DNA of 64,000 bases from Callorhinus ursinus (lineage: Eukaryota > Chordata > Mammalia > Carnivora > Otariidae), in NCBI RefSeq assembly GCF_003265705.1, contig NW_020313157.1, forward strand, positions 558,001-622,000, read 5' to 3'. The position numbers and the translations under genes were made by a program. Positions 11,165 through 22,085 of this stretch are shown here, one piece after another. Position 1 is the first letter of the stretch. Each line of letters starts with the position of its first letter. The notes under the pieces were generated by a model. The model was not told the origin of the DNA, searched no databases, and worked only from the letters and a program-made list of their open reading frames with translations.

Positions 11165-11490
11165 CACGCGTGCATGATAGACAGAGAAAATCTCTTGCTA
11201 TATAACTACTGAAGAACAAAACATCAGAAGGACCAACAGTTATCTCTTGATTCTTGCCTAGAAAAAGGCCAATCAAAATGGATATGTCCTCCATATTCAG
11301 AACTGCAGATCTGAGAGTTGGAGGAAACAAAGTCAAACTGAGAGCTCCAGAAGAGGGGGGATTAGGTCCTCTGGCAGTCTTTAAGCCCACTTTGCCCCCT
11401 GGCTGGACTCAGCCACACACCACGTTCATGGCTTGTGAGCAGAGCATCTTCTCCACACCACCCACCCCTGCCTCCATAGCTAGGTGCCTC
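10288..11490. other. Unassigned stretch, slightly GC-richer
   Basis: No gene or interspersed repeat recognised. Contains a local near-duplicate (aggtcccacc / aagtcccacc at 10551-10570) and the GT repeat listed separately. Confidence 0.5.
11133..11160 (+). repeat. (TG)14 microsatellite
   Basis: Fourteen TG units followed by an imperfect cgagcacgcgtg. Confidence 0.95.
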
Positions 11491-11499
11491 CGAGCAGCA

Positions 11500-11630
11500 C
11501 ATACACCCTGGGATTGCAAGTCACACCCTGGCAGGGACTGAGTCCCTCTGTAAATCCCGCAATGCTCAGTGCCTGACACAGATAGCATCCGACATGAGTA
11601 GGCACTCAACAAATATCTGTGAAATGTGTG
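11500..11630 (+). mobile_element. L2 3' end
   Basis: Words 'gcagggactgagtccctctg', 'caatgctcagtgcctgacac' and 'gtaggcactcaacaaatatc' follow the L2 3' terminus. Confidence 0.8.
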
Positions 11631-12005
11631 CATATGAATAGGATTGTATCCTTGGCAGCCAAACACAAAGGTGGGATTTACAATGGTAGCTCTGCTTCTG
11701 TGGTCTGGAGACCATAAGAAATTATTAAAACGACAACAATTTGCTCTTCAGAGCTTCATCCTCAGGCAGGGGGCTATGGTGATAAACCTCGGACTTTGCC
11801 AGCCCTGGAGTTTAGTTTATGATTTAGGGTTAATTCCAGAAGCAGGTCATTTGTTTTACAGCCCACTTAAGATTTCTTGTGCCTCCGACAGTTCTTTGAA
11901 AATGTCTGCAAAGAGGTACAGCAACAATGTTAAAAGCAAAGAAATTGAGAATAACATAGTAGTCCGCCAGAAGGGGAATTTTGGATTAAATTATGTAACC
12001 ATCCT

Positions 12006-12145
12006 GGGGCGCCTGGGTGGCTCAGTCAGTCAAGTGTCTGACTCTTGATCTCAGCTCAGGTCTTCATCTCAGGGTTGTGAGTTCAAGCCCCATGCTGGGC
12101 TCCATGCTGGGCGTGGAGCCTACTTGAATTTGATTAAAATAAATT
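12006..12145 (+). mobile_element. Older CAN-SINE, short form
   Basis: Head ggggcgcctgggtggctcag, then 'gactcttgatctcagctcag' and 'tcagggttgtgagttcaagc', ending near cgtggagcctacttgaattt without the long CT tract. This is an older subfamily than the copies with ATCGGGCTCCCTGCTCAGC. No clear target duplication. Confidence 0.9.
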
Positions 12146-12265
12146 ATAAGTTATCTCTAGAGTGTAGAATTTGGAATCCTATGTTTTGTGTCCCCTTATT
12201 CTTGTCTGTTTTGAATTTTTGCAAATGACATGTATTATTTCTGTCATAAAAAAAATTAAAAATCA
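12146..12265 (+). mobile_element. Possible old L1 3' terminus
   Basis: 'gaatttttgcaaatgacatg' and 'tattatttctgtcataaaaa' resemble the 3' tail of old L1M-type elements. Too short to be sure. Confidence 0.45.
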
Positions 12266-13178
12266 AACTTGAAAGAAATGTCCTCAAACTATTTCACTGC
12301 TTACAAACTGAGATCATGAAGAAGTTTATTGAGACTCTGAGTGGGGAAGCAGAGGAGAGACTGAGATTCTAGGGAATAACAAGGGGAGCAGAAGAACCAC
12401 GGGATAAAAGGGACATATCAGATGGTGAATGAGGTCAGTCACCCACTTGCAAAAGCAAAACATCACCAGACCAGGCACTTCATACATAGTCATAAAATTC
12501 CCTCATCCGTGTGCCATTTTCCAAAGCAAAATCTCTGAACGTGTCTCTTTGCTCTGAATTGATAAGGTTACTAATTACCAGGGGACAAGGGCTCTCTGCA
12601 GTGACATTTATACAATTCCCTGCCCCTTCATCCAAATCAAACAAGGTAATACTCAAAGGAAATTGGCCAGTAGACTCCCCATACTTCAACTCAGGCAAGT
12701 CAAAACCTTTTCAAATCTCAGTTGGCTGATATTAGAATAAGAAAAATAAGATTTAAGAGTCTCGAGCTGAGGATGCTTTCATGAGTGTAGGAATTATTTA
12801 TATGTGCATCACTGTGTTTGGATGATAAATAAGAGGGATATAATCCCTGCCCTGTGATCTCAGACATATATAGAAAAGTCTGCATTAACATACAATGTAA
12901 CAGAAAAGTAAAGATGCTAGACAACCTGCCCAAGGTGGGGACCAAAATGGGAACTAAAGGCCAGTCGTCTTGACTTCAACATGCCATTTGAGGGGATGGA
13001 CCACAGAATACCTCACATTATTCCTCCAGCTTTTAAGTTTAGGGCTTAACAACAAAAGGAGAGGAGGGAAAAAAGGAAGGAGAATGGGGAGGAGTAGGAA
13101 GGAAAGAGCTATTTTAAAATTTATCTTTGCCTTTTATTTATCTAGGAATCAAGAAATGATTGTTTTTTTCATTTTTCA
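12266..13178. other. Unassigned stretch, purine-rich near its end
   Basis: No repeat family recognised. A GA-rich segment lies at about 13055-13110. Short frames only. Confidence 0.5.
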
Positions 13179-13391
13179 TTTTTTTAAAGATTTTATTTAT
13201 TTATTTGACAGAGACAGACAAATAGTGACAGAGATAGCGAGAAAGAGCACAAGCAGGGGGAGAGGCAAAGGGGAGGGAGAAGCAGGCTCCCGTGGAGCAG
13301 GGAACCTGACATGGGGCTCGATCCCAGGACCCTGGGATCCTGACCTGAGCAGAAGGCAGATGCTTAACCGACTGAGCCACCCAGGCGCCCC
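13179..13391 (-). mobile_element. CAN-SINE, antisense
   Basis: AAAGATTTTATTTATTTATTTGACAG-type start, a GA-rich middle, then gggctcgatcccaggaccct and gagccacccaggcgcccc. T-rich flanks obscure the target duplication. Confidence 0.95.
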
Positions 13392-13520
13392 ACAATTTTT
13401 TTTTCAGTTTATCATCTGTACAATGGGGCATAATGAAACTTGCTCATTTATATATATGGCATTACTGTGATATTAAAATGAATATACATAATCATTTTAC
13501 CATCATTTAATCATAAAAAT

Positions 13521-13635
13521 GTAGAGATATATGGATAGGAAGATGGATGGGTAGGTAGGTAGATAGCTAGCTAGCTAGATAGATGGATATATAGGATGGG
13601 TGGACAGACAGACAGATGGATGATATATAGATAAA
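13521..13635 (+). repeat. Imperfect GATA/GGAT tetranucleotide repeat
   Basis: Mixed units gatg, ggta, gata, gcta and gaca over about 115 bases; an old, decayed tetranucleotide tract. Confidence 0.85.
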
Positions 13636-14229
13636 ATTTCATTGTGTTATTTTAAAAAAACTAGACATCGTTCCACCATTATTGGCACATTTCAGCTGAA
13701 AAGAAAAGTGCTAGCTTCCCTGGCACGTCTGCTCGAGCTTGGAGGGGTTTCTCTGGCAAGACACCAACTCCCTCGTGAGGAGCTTGGCTGTAGCTCTGAG
13801 AGAAGGAAACGGGCTCTTGTTACAGTAAATGTCAGCACCAGCGGGAAAACCTTACTAGCTGGCTGTATTCTGGGAACAAATATGTTTTTAGTGGTTCATT
13901 GCCTGGAAAACTCAACTTGGGTAGCCCCCAAACCTTTGAGCCTGTTTACAGGGAAGAGTGAGCATTGTCTTTCTTGTTCTGGGTGCTCCAAATGGAAGTC
14001 ATTGATCATGTTCCATCTCCCTACTTTAGGACTGAATAGAAATGTCTGAATGTCCAGCACTCATGCTGACATCACTTCTATAAATGCTGGCTTGTGCTCT
14101 TCTTACAAATATCTAGGAAGATGATTTTCATGAGTAGCTGCTCAAAATGAATAAGAGAAATACTCCAAGGAAGAGTTCACTGATTTCAGCATTTGTAAAC
14201 CTTATCTTCAGTATCTCACCATAGAGATC
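13636..14229. other. Unique stretch with a 135-codon open frame
   Basis: No repeat recognised. The plus-strand frame at 13642-14049 runs 135 codons from ATG to stop. The product has no signal peptide, domain or repeated motif that I recognise, and there is no promoter, Kozak or splice evidence. I regard it as non-coding by default. Confidence 0.4.
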
Positions 14230-14390
14230 TCTAGAATTAGACTGCCCATATTCAAATAATGGTTTTGATATTTACTAGGTATATAACCTGAGCAAGCAAC
14301 TTTACCATCATGCCCCTCTGTTTCTCTATCTATACAATGGGGACAACAACATTCCCTAACTCCTAGAGGGACCTAAGGATTTAAAATACA
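14230..14390 (+). mobile_element. MIR SINE
   Basis: Sense MIR: 'aattagactgcccatattca', 'aacctgagcaagcaacttta', 'ctctatctatacaatgggga'. Diverged. Confidence 0.75.
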
Positions 14391-15699
14391 AAGACTGGAA
14401 GAGTTTATCTAGTATCTCACACTTGGCAATCAATGTATCTACTAACAGAAGTGAGGATAATGGTATCTTTAAAAAAAAAATAATGTATTTTGTTATCCAT
14501 TCTAAAGCAATACAAAAAAAATTAAAAAGCACATCCATTTAAAATAGTTATGTTTAAGTCCAATGTAGTTGGAGAATATGGTAATTTAATTATTTCTAGT
14601 TTCTGTCAAGCTATGGATAAGTGGGAGAGAAAAGGCTTAGAGGAGATATCAAGTCCCTAATCATTACTTGTAAACTACCTCTTCAAGCCTCCAGAGACTC
14701 CATTCTGCAGGAGGAAGAAGATGACCAATTATGTTCTGAACTACATAAACAGCAGGGTCAGGAAACCATAGATATGGGCTGCACGTCCTCTGTTCATGCC
14801 AAATTCCACTCAGCATTTTTATTTATTGTGAAAATATCTTCTTGAAAGGAGAGGGAATTAGGTGAGCACATGAAGTGCTGAGAGAATATAAAATAAAGGA
14901 AGGATCAGTAGTTGAGCATCGTGCTGCTGAAGCTAAGCAAAGACACCTGCACATACTGTATTTTCCTATTCCCTGACCATGGCAGACATCATTAATTGAT
15001 CATGGCACTTCTTCCCCACGAACCTAACTATGACCCCATAAGCCTATACATAGTCGAGCTGCAGTCAGACACTACCAATCACACCGAGAGATAGGAAGTG
15101 ACATAAAACCATTTTATAACCCCAGATGTTGGTCTTGGTAGAAGCAATAAAAAAAAGGTCTGCAATCATGATGAAGGTAGCCATTTGAGTAGCTGAGAAC
15201 GACTTGAGTTAAACCCTAGCAAAAGGGTGTGTAACGTCTATGGTGGAAAGTAAACAGCGGGTTGCTTTGTTCCTAAGTGCTGAAGGTTTGGGGATGACAA
15301 AATGCAATATTGATGAAAGAGCAGTAAAAGACAGACTGAAGGATTCTGAGTTGAACTGGGGAATTAAAGAGGGCTTCCAAGGTTGAAACCTGCAGGACTC
15401 ATCAATTTAAAAAAAAAAAAAAAAGACTGGCTCAGCTATCTGTGCTAAGACAGTGCCTGCAGATGGGACACAGGCATTACAGAAAGCCCTTCGAAAAAAT
15501 TAAGATGAGGATTGTACCTCACAAAGGCTTGGCGGTGGACTGCGTCAATCATACACAAGAAAGTGGTAGGATAATTATTTGTATTGTGACTTTCTAGCGA
15601 ATAGAAGTAGGTGATCTTCATGGAATTGATAACGACAAGAACAAATTCATGGCAATTATTAAAAAGAAAACAATTATAAAACAAGTGCAATAATATATT
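14391..15699. other. Unassigned AT-rich stretch
   Basis: No gene or repeat family recognised. Contains A-runs near 14470 and 15409, the latter without flanking duplication. Confidence 0.5.
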
Positions 15700-15960
15700 T
15701 TACCATAAACATATGCTGTGCTGTATGTGAGGTATTTAACATTTACTATTTTATGCAGTCTTACACAAGAAGGAGGGAAAAAGGGTGGGAAGGGAGGATG
15801 AGAGAGAAAATGGGGAAAAAAAAGGAAAAGGTGAAGGAGAAGAAACAAAGGTTTGTTTGCTGGCTTGGATTTTTTTTTTTTTTAATTGCCATTTTACACA
15901 TTAGGCAACTGAAGCTCAGGGCGGTGAAGTAACTTGCCTGGCATGTGTCAAAGTCAGGAA
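15700..15960 (-). mobile_element. MIR SINE, antisense, with an internal purine-rich expansion
   Basis: 'catttactattttatgcagt' and then 'ccattttacacattaggcaa', 'gaagtaacttgcctggcatg' match reversed MIR. About 90 bases of A/G-rich text (about 15768-15850) sit between the two parts. Confidence 0.65.
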
Positions 15961-16374
15961 GAAAACAGCCCCATCTGCCACAAAAACACATAGCTTTTTA
16001 CCTCTTTGCTGTACTTTATCAAAAAAAAAAAAAAAAAAAGAGGAGCCCAAGAGCAGGTGTACTGTTATTCTAACAGTCCAAGAGGAAGAAGCGGGACCTA
16101 GCATTATGAATATTCCCCTCTCTTTGGAACACATATGGGTTCCACTATCTTATGATACATGACCAAAAAACACAGTCATTAGACTTTCTTTAGCTTCACA
16201 CTGTGTCTGCAAAGCAGTCCTCCCACTAACATAGATTTACAAATACACTAAGAAAGTGGGAGGGGCTTGACCTGCTGGCAGTCATTAAGCAATCCGAATC
16301 CACAACCCCTGAGAACACACTTGTGTAAATGCATTCCAGGAGGGCCTTTTATCTACTGATGGATGCAAACATGC
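15961..16374. other. Unassigned stretch with an A19 run
   Basis: A-run at 16021-16039 without recognisable element or duplication. 16190-16370 is unique sequence. Confidence 0.5.
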
Positions 16375-17040
16375 TCATTCATTCATTCATTCAATAAACA
16401 TGTCTTTATGGCCAACTAAGTTATGGTGACAACTACTCAGGAAGGAGCAGTAAATAAAACATATATGAATTTCAGCCCTTGTCAAGCTTCCATGCTAGTG
16501 GAAGAAGATATGAGATGATTTTCCAAGTACATCGTATGTCAAAGGGTGATCATTACAAAGGAGAAAAGTAGCACAGGGAAGGAAGCAGACAATGTTAGGG
16601 TAGGGTGTGCAATTTTAGATATGGTGGTTTCCTCCAGGAAATAGATGAAAGCCATGTGGGGGAGAGGAGGGAGAGAGACTATGGTGGGGCAGGAAGCTGG
16701 GTAAGCCGGCAAGAGGTAGGGCATACAAATCCTTACAGACCATGTTACAGATTTCAGACTTACTCCTGGAAAAAGACAGGATGCCACTGAATGGTTTGAG
16801 CAGGATAGACGTATAGTCATATCTGCATTTGAAAAGATCTGCTGGCTGGTGTCAGCAGAATGGACTATAAAGGGCACATGCTGGTATGCTAACTCTTGGT
16901 GTGGAACATGTGAAAGAAGGTGGCAGTTTAGACAGAGGTGGAGCTTTTGGAAGGATTTGGTAAATTGTTCAGTGGGGGGAGTCAACAGGACTTGGTAATT
17001 GGCTGGATGTAGGGAGTGGGGAACTATTTCTTCCTTAAAA
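16375..17040 (-). mobile_element. L2 LINE fragment, antisense
   Basis: Begins with the reversed 3' end (ATTC repeats then 'caataaacatgtctttatgg') and continues in reversed L2 order: 'gggtgtgcaattttagatat', 'gatgccactgaatggtttga', 'aagatctgctggctggtg', 'acaggacttggtaattggct'. About 650 bases. The minus-strand 148-codon frame at 16539-16985 lies within it and is an L2 relic. Confidence 0.8.
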
Positions 17041-18284
17041 CAACAACAACAACATTGAAATAAGAAAAAATATTCCAGGAGCCCAGTCTGGGATGTGACC
17101 CATCTTCAACCAATCATTCTGGGGATTCTCTTGGAGGTGGTGAGCCCATTCTTGGATGTCAGAATGAGGTGACGATGGGAAAGTGAAACCAGCTCTAGGT
17201 TTAGGAGGAACTGAAAGATCCATTTAAAGAAGGGGAGGGACTCTACAAAAGGAAAGTAAGTGAGGTGACATTATAGCAATCCTAATGTGAGACCAGAGGA
17301 CATGGTAAGCTTAAAAAAAGAGAAAGAATCGGACCAAAAACACAACAATGAGACAGGAAACGATTCTATCCTATGAACAAAATTAACAAAAAGTCAAAGG
17401 TTACATGAGGTTTAGAGATCTGGAAGCATCAGAACCCTTTTGACAGAAATGGAAAATTGAAAAAGGGTACTGTTTTAGTTGTGGGAAGAAATTAGTTCTA
17501 TTCTTATCATAAATGCCTTAAATATTTAGAACAACAGACACGTGGCCATAATTGCACAGATAATGCTAAGATATGTCAAGAAAAACACAAAACAATTAGT
17601 ATGACAACTTCCCCAAGGAAGCTATTCAGATCATTTAGTGAAAAACAAAGATATAATAAAATGCAATCATCTGCTGTCTATATTAGCAATAATTAGTATA
17701 TATGATCAAAGCCATGCCAAAGATTATTTTCCATTTTACGTGTGCAAACTACCAACATTCTGTTGATATAGATGGGAGGTGTGCATTGGAGGAGTCCAGC
17801 TATTTTATGGAAAAGAGTAAGGGCAGGGATTTCAGAGGTTTATCAGGCTCCCCAAAAGACTAGGCAGCCACATCTGTACTTGGCAGATATGAACAAAATG
17901 ACCTCCTGAAAATTGTGAGCTCTCCAGAACCAGAAAAAAGAAGTGGGAAAAGCAGAGAGAATGGAATACAGAGCCCTGAGCAAGTAGATGGATGCACTTG
18001 TTCAAATCCTGCCCTCCATCACCAGGGCTCCAGATCTAGCTCATGGAATGGGAGTTCCAACCCATCACCAGCTTCATAGTGACAGTCCTCACGAGGCTTG
18101 GGAATTCTGTTCTTTGGCATGCGATAGATGCTAATTCTCTCTCCTTCCTGATTCCCTTTCAAATATGAGAACATCCATCTAAGCCAGACGAATTAGTCCC
18201 CACCCTCCATCTTTGGGACAGATATTACTAGGTGACAATGGCACCTTCCCTCTCAGTCCCGGATCTCTGTCAAAGAAGCAACTT
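17041..18284. other. Unassigned stretch
   Basis: Opens with (CAA)5 at about 17040. No gene seen and no repeat named with confidence. Confidence 0.5.
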
Positions 18285-18860
18285 GAGTGGTAAATACGTA
18301 TCACAGAATACTACTCAGCAAGTAAAGGGAATAAGCTATTGATACATACAACAACTTGGATGAATCTCAGGGGCATGATATTGAGTGAAAAAAGCCAATT
18401 CCAAAATGTTACATACTGTACACATTCCATTCATATATTCTTGAGATGACAAAACTTAAGAAATGAAGAACAGATAGTGGTTGCCAGGGGTTAGGGATGG
18501 GGGCGAGGGTAGGAGGAAATGAGGCAATGTGTGAGGGATCCTGTGGTGTTGTGTTTGGGCTCTGTTGTGGACATATGAATTGATACAGGTGCTAAACATG
18601 TATAGAGCTAAATACACACATACAGGAGTACAAATAAAACTGGGGAATCTGAATAAAATCAGGAGATTGCATTAGTAGACGGCCTCAATGTCTGAATAAG
18701 AGCAGTAGATCTTACTGTATGAATTAGATCAATCACACGTTTTGCTATGCTACAAACATTTTTTAAGATGTTGCCCTTGGGGTACAGGGTCTCTGCATTA
18801 CTTTGTAAGCTGCATGTAAATCGACAAATCTATAATTACCTCAAAATAAAAAGTTTAATG
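18285..18860 (+). mobile_element. Old L1 LINE, 3' end
   Basis: Sense L1 words: 'gaatactactcagcaagtaa', 'caacaacttggatgaatctc', 'gatattgagtgaaaaaagcc', 'gtggttgccaggggttaggg', and a terminal 'aattacctcaaaataaaaag'. Old L1M group. Confidence 0.85.
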
Positions 18861-19869
18861 AGAAAAAAACAGTCCTTTGGAAAGTCTACCAGTGGATCAA
18901 AGTAAACATCTAAGTTGAAATCTATTGGTCCTCCCTAAAGTAGATCATAAGGGTTTTATCCACATTTACTTTTAAAACCCAAGAAAAAATATAATAAATC
19001 TAATTTCTTGCCTAGATTCTGATTTTTCGTAAAAATATTTCCAATATCTCAACACATTGTGGCTTCGGTGACCACAAACAAGACAAGGTGATGCGTGGAA
19101 GTGCTTCGGGGTGCAGGGTTATTGTCAACTCTACCATCACAATTCAGTTCACGACAGCTCAGCAATAATGTTAAAACTTCAGAATTCCTAGACCCAGTTC
19201 TGACTGTGACATGTGCCTAGAGTTTGGAACTGATCTACCCCAAATCCTGAAGTCTGCATTGACTCTGACTCTGAATGGTTCTGTCAGCCCCCAACCAATC
19301 CTGGAGTACCGACATTCCAAAGCCGGATTGCATCTAACTGCTGGTGTAACAAACATTCCCTTTGATTCCATGGCAACCCTATATCCTAACTGCATTTTGC
19401 ATGGGCTGCAACCTTCCATTTACCCTACATTCATTTCCAAATTGAAACGGTATCTTGTATTACATATGTTTTCTGTGATAGTTTGTCCTGTGAATTCACT
19501 TAATAATGAAGCATATGGTCTGTCTTCCCATTTCAAGAACCTGGGTAGTATTCACAACCAACCACCAGGCATTACATACGCAACAAGGAGGAGCTTTTCA
19601 GCCTGCAATTCTAAAGCTGAAAAGATGCTCAGGTGAGTTTGCTTCCATTAACCCAAGCCAATGAGAATATGACTGCATTCTCCCACACTCAATAGTATGA
19701 AGTTGCTGAATATTTAGTAGCATAATCAAGTATAATAGGGGCAGAATGGGAGAGCTCCTTGCAAATTTCCTTCAGCCTTTCACTGTCTGACAGCAGAGGG
19801 TGTGTGTTTATTATAAAAAATATGTTGTTTAAAAGGTCCCTTTGTGTGTGTGTGTATGTGTGAAGAAAA
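18861..19869. other. Unassigned unique stretch
   Basis: No repeat recognised. The 141-codon plus frame at 19211-19636 has no identifiable domain. A short GT run lies near 19842. Confidence 0.45.
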
Positions 19870-20205
19870 CAGGTTATCACATATGTTGTAGGAATATAAA
19901 TGAATGAAACCTTTTTGGAGGGCAAATCTTAGCAATACCTATGAAAAGTAAATTGATACAGCCCTTGCAGAACTAAGAAATTATCCTATAAATATACATG
20001 TGCAAACACTGAGAGATAGATGTATAAACAGAAGCAGTGTCTGAAATAGAATAATAATAAAAAAAACTAAACCAAACCATATAAATGTGCATTAATAAAT
20101 CTATCAAATATTGTTTTATTCACAAATGGAATACTATGAAGCTATTAAAAAGAATAAATTAATTCTATATATCTAGTGTAGAATTATTATATATAGCACA
20201 TTTAT
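19870..20205 (+). mobile_element. Old L1 LINE fragment
   Basis: 'ggaatataaatgaatgaaac', 'ctttttggagggcaaatctt', 'aattatcctataaatatac', 'gaatactatgaagctattaa': an L1M4/L1ME-like ORF2 3' region in sense. Confidence 0.8.
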
Positions 20206-20239
20206 TCATAAATATTAATACTAGCTGGATAACTAGAAT

Positions 20240-20322
20240 TTCTTTTATTTCTCTCCCTTTTCCTTTTTTCCTTTCTTCCTTCCTTCCTTCCTTCCTTCCT
20301 TCCTTCTTTCCTTCCTTCCTTT
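20240..20322 (+). repeat. Pyrimidine tract, (TTCC)n
   Basis: Interrupted CT-rich text grading into about eleven TTCC units. Confidence 0.95.
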
Positions 20323-20449
20323 GGTGGCTGGCAAATCTTTCATGGGCCAATTCCTGGGAATATTGTTACTTCTCTTATTCCATAAGTCCTTCCTCAAGAT
20401 CTGCTACTCTCAGGAGGCCTAAAGGTAACTGTGGAGTGGGGGATATATG

Positions 20450-20596
20450 GAGTTGATATTCAAAGGGTATAAGGTTTCAGTTATACTAGATGAATAAATT
20501 CTAAAGATATGATATACAACATAGTATCTACAGTTAACAATACAGTATTGTACACTTCAAAATTTTTTAAGAGGGTAGATCTCATGGTGAGTCTTC

Positions 20597-20634
<38 letters not shown>

Positions 20635-20785
20635 GGACACTCTGAGAAATGTTGAATATGTTCATTACCTTAATTACCGTGATGGTAGTGATGGTATCGC
20701 AGATGTCCACATTCATATGTCCACCCTCATTACATTAAATATATGCAGTTCCCTCTGTATCAATTACACCTCGATAAAGCCATTT
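20450..20785 (+). mobile_element. L1 3' UTR (L1MA/MB-like)
   Basis: 'gtttcagttatactagatga', 'acagttaacaatacagtatt', 'gagggtagatctcatggtga', 'tgatggtagtgatggtatcg', and end 'caattacacctcgataaagc'. It contains an AC repeat at 20599-20633. Confidence 0.85.
20599..20633 (+). repeat. (AC)17 microsatellite within the L1 3' UTR
   Basis: Uninterrupted AC units at the place where L1 3' UTRs of this type commonly carry 'taccacacaca'. Confidence 0.97.
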
Positions 20786-21069
20786 TTTTTTAAAGTTCAC
20801 TCTTTCAGAATCTTTAGGAAAAAAAAAAATCCCCACACTTTGTTTCAGCTTTGATTGTTAAAGATGTATATAACATGATGGTACTCAGCCTGTTCAGAAA
20901 TGTGCATACTGAGAACAATTGCTGATTTTTCTAAAATGAGAGGCTCTGGGAAATTTGCATTAATATCATAAACACACACACACACAAACACTGTATTTCA
21001 GCTCTACAGCAACTCATATCATATTGAATCTACTTTACTCAAGACAATATGATTTTTTGAAACTAAAGT

Positions 21070-21260
21070 TATTTAAAGCAGAGTTAAAGTCTCTTCTCTA
21101 CCACTCGCTTTGTAAATTTGACCAAATTAGCAGACTCGAATCCTAGTTTCTCTACCTATAAAGTGGGTTTGATAAGGTTGTTACCTGATAAGGTTGTTGA
21201 AAATATTAAATGAAATAATATCCGCAGAGGATTTGATAAAATGTCTATTCAATAGTAATG
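21070..21260 (+). mobile_element. MIR SINE with a small internal duplication
   Basis: Sense MIR: 'ctctaccactcgctttgtaa', 'gtttctctacctataaagtg', 'ggtttgataaggttgttacc'. The word gataaggttgtt is repeated 17 bases later (21170 and 21187 area). Confidence 0.75.
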
Positions 21261-21392
21261 TTCAATATTACATACGGTACGTGTAAACACATGCACACAC
21301 GCCTGTAGGCAAAGGGTCTGGCAATTTCCCAAGCTAACTTGTATGACTGCCTATTACCGTTTTTTTACAATATTTCGTTCATCTTCACCAGC

Positions 21393-21579
21393 TTTTTTTT
21401 TTTAAAGATTTTATTTATTTGAGAGAGAGAGAGTGTGTGTACAAGCAGGAGGAGAGGCAGAGGGAGAAGCAGACTCCCCGCTGAGCTGGAAGCCAGACAT
21501 GGGGCTCGATCCCAGGACCCCAGGATCATGACCTGAGCTGAAGGCAGACGCTTAACTGACTGAGCCACCCAGGTGCCCC
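21393..21579 (-). mobile_element. CAN-SINE, antisense
   Basis: T10 start, AAAGATTTTATTTATTTGAGAG, purine-rich middle, gggctcgatcccaggacccc, and end gagccacccaggtgcccc. Target duplication not clear. Confidence 0.95.
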
Positions 21580-21849
21580 TCTCTTCGCTTATTTCAAAAT
21601 GCCTTCTTCAAGTCTAAGAAGAGTGGGTATTCAGCTCAATCTAACATAAGGAAGAACTTCTAACAATTAAAGGCACCCAGAAGTGACTGCTTTGTGAGAC
21701 AGTCCCATCACTGAGGGTATTCATTCCCATGAAGCTCTTGTGGATTAAGTCATAAGAAAGACCCCAGGGTTTCTCTGTGATTGGGCTCACTTTCAGGATC
21801 CCTCCCACATTGGCATAAAATGTGTGCCATGCTCTTCAGTTGTAGATTT

Positions 21850-21894
21850 TCTAATCTATAATTAGATTAGAAATCTAATCTATAATCTAATCTA
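21850..21894. repeat. Tandem TAATCTA/TAGATTA inverted-repeat cluster
   Basis: Four alternating copies of TCTAATCT and its complement. Arms tctaatct/agattaga surround ataatt, and tagatta/taatcta surround gaaatc, so the 45 bases can fold in more than one way. Confidence 0.9.
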
Positions 21895-21984
21895 GGCTGA
21901 TCCTCAGTCTTCCACCTATGGTGTTTTTCACCTGCCTCCTTTACCGCACAATAGTCTGCAACCGTTTGTGTATTTATAGCACAT

Positions 21985-22085
21985 CTTCCTTTGACTGGAA
22001 ATCCTTGAGGTTGTGACTCGATCCTATTTATCTCTTCATTTCAAACTCGGCACACAGTAGTTGCTCAATGAATGACTTTTGGATG
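21985..22085 (+). mobile_element. L2 3' end
   Basis: 'aaatccttgaggttgtgact', 'ctcggcacacagtagttgct' and 'caatgaatgacttttggatg' match the L2 3' terminus. Confidence 0.75.

Noticed and set aside
15409..15424. A-run as possible retrotransposition tail
   Set aside because: Flanks share only 'gact', too little for a target duplication.
16021..16039. A19 run as a possible second bare poly(A) insertion
   Set aside because: No flanking duplication: tactttatc before, gaggagccc after.
16539..16985. 148-codon minus-strand frame
   Set aside because: Lies wholly inside an L2 LINE read in its own direction; decayed transposon coding text at most.
20920..20975. Possible MER5-like scrap (atgagaggctctgggaaatt)
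   Set aside because: Too short and diverged to call.
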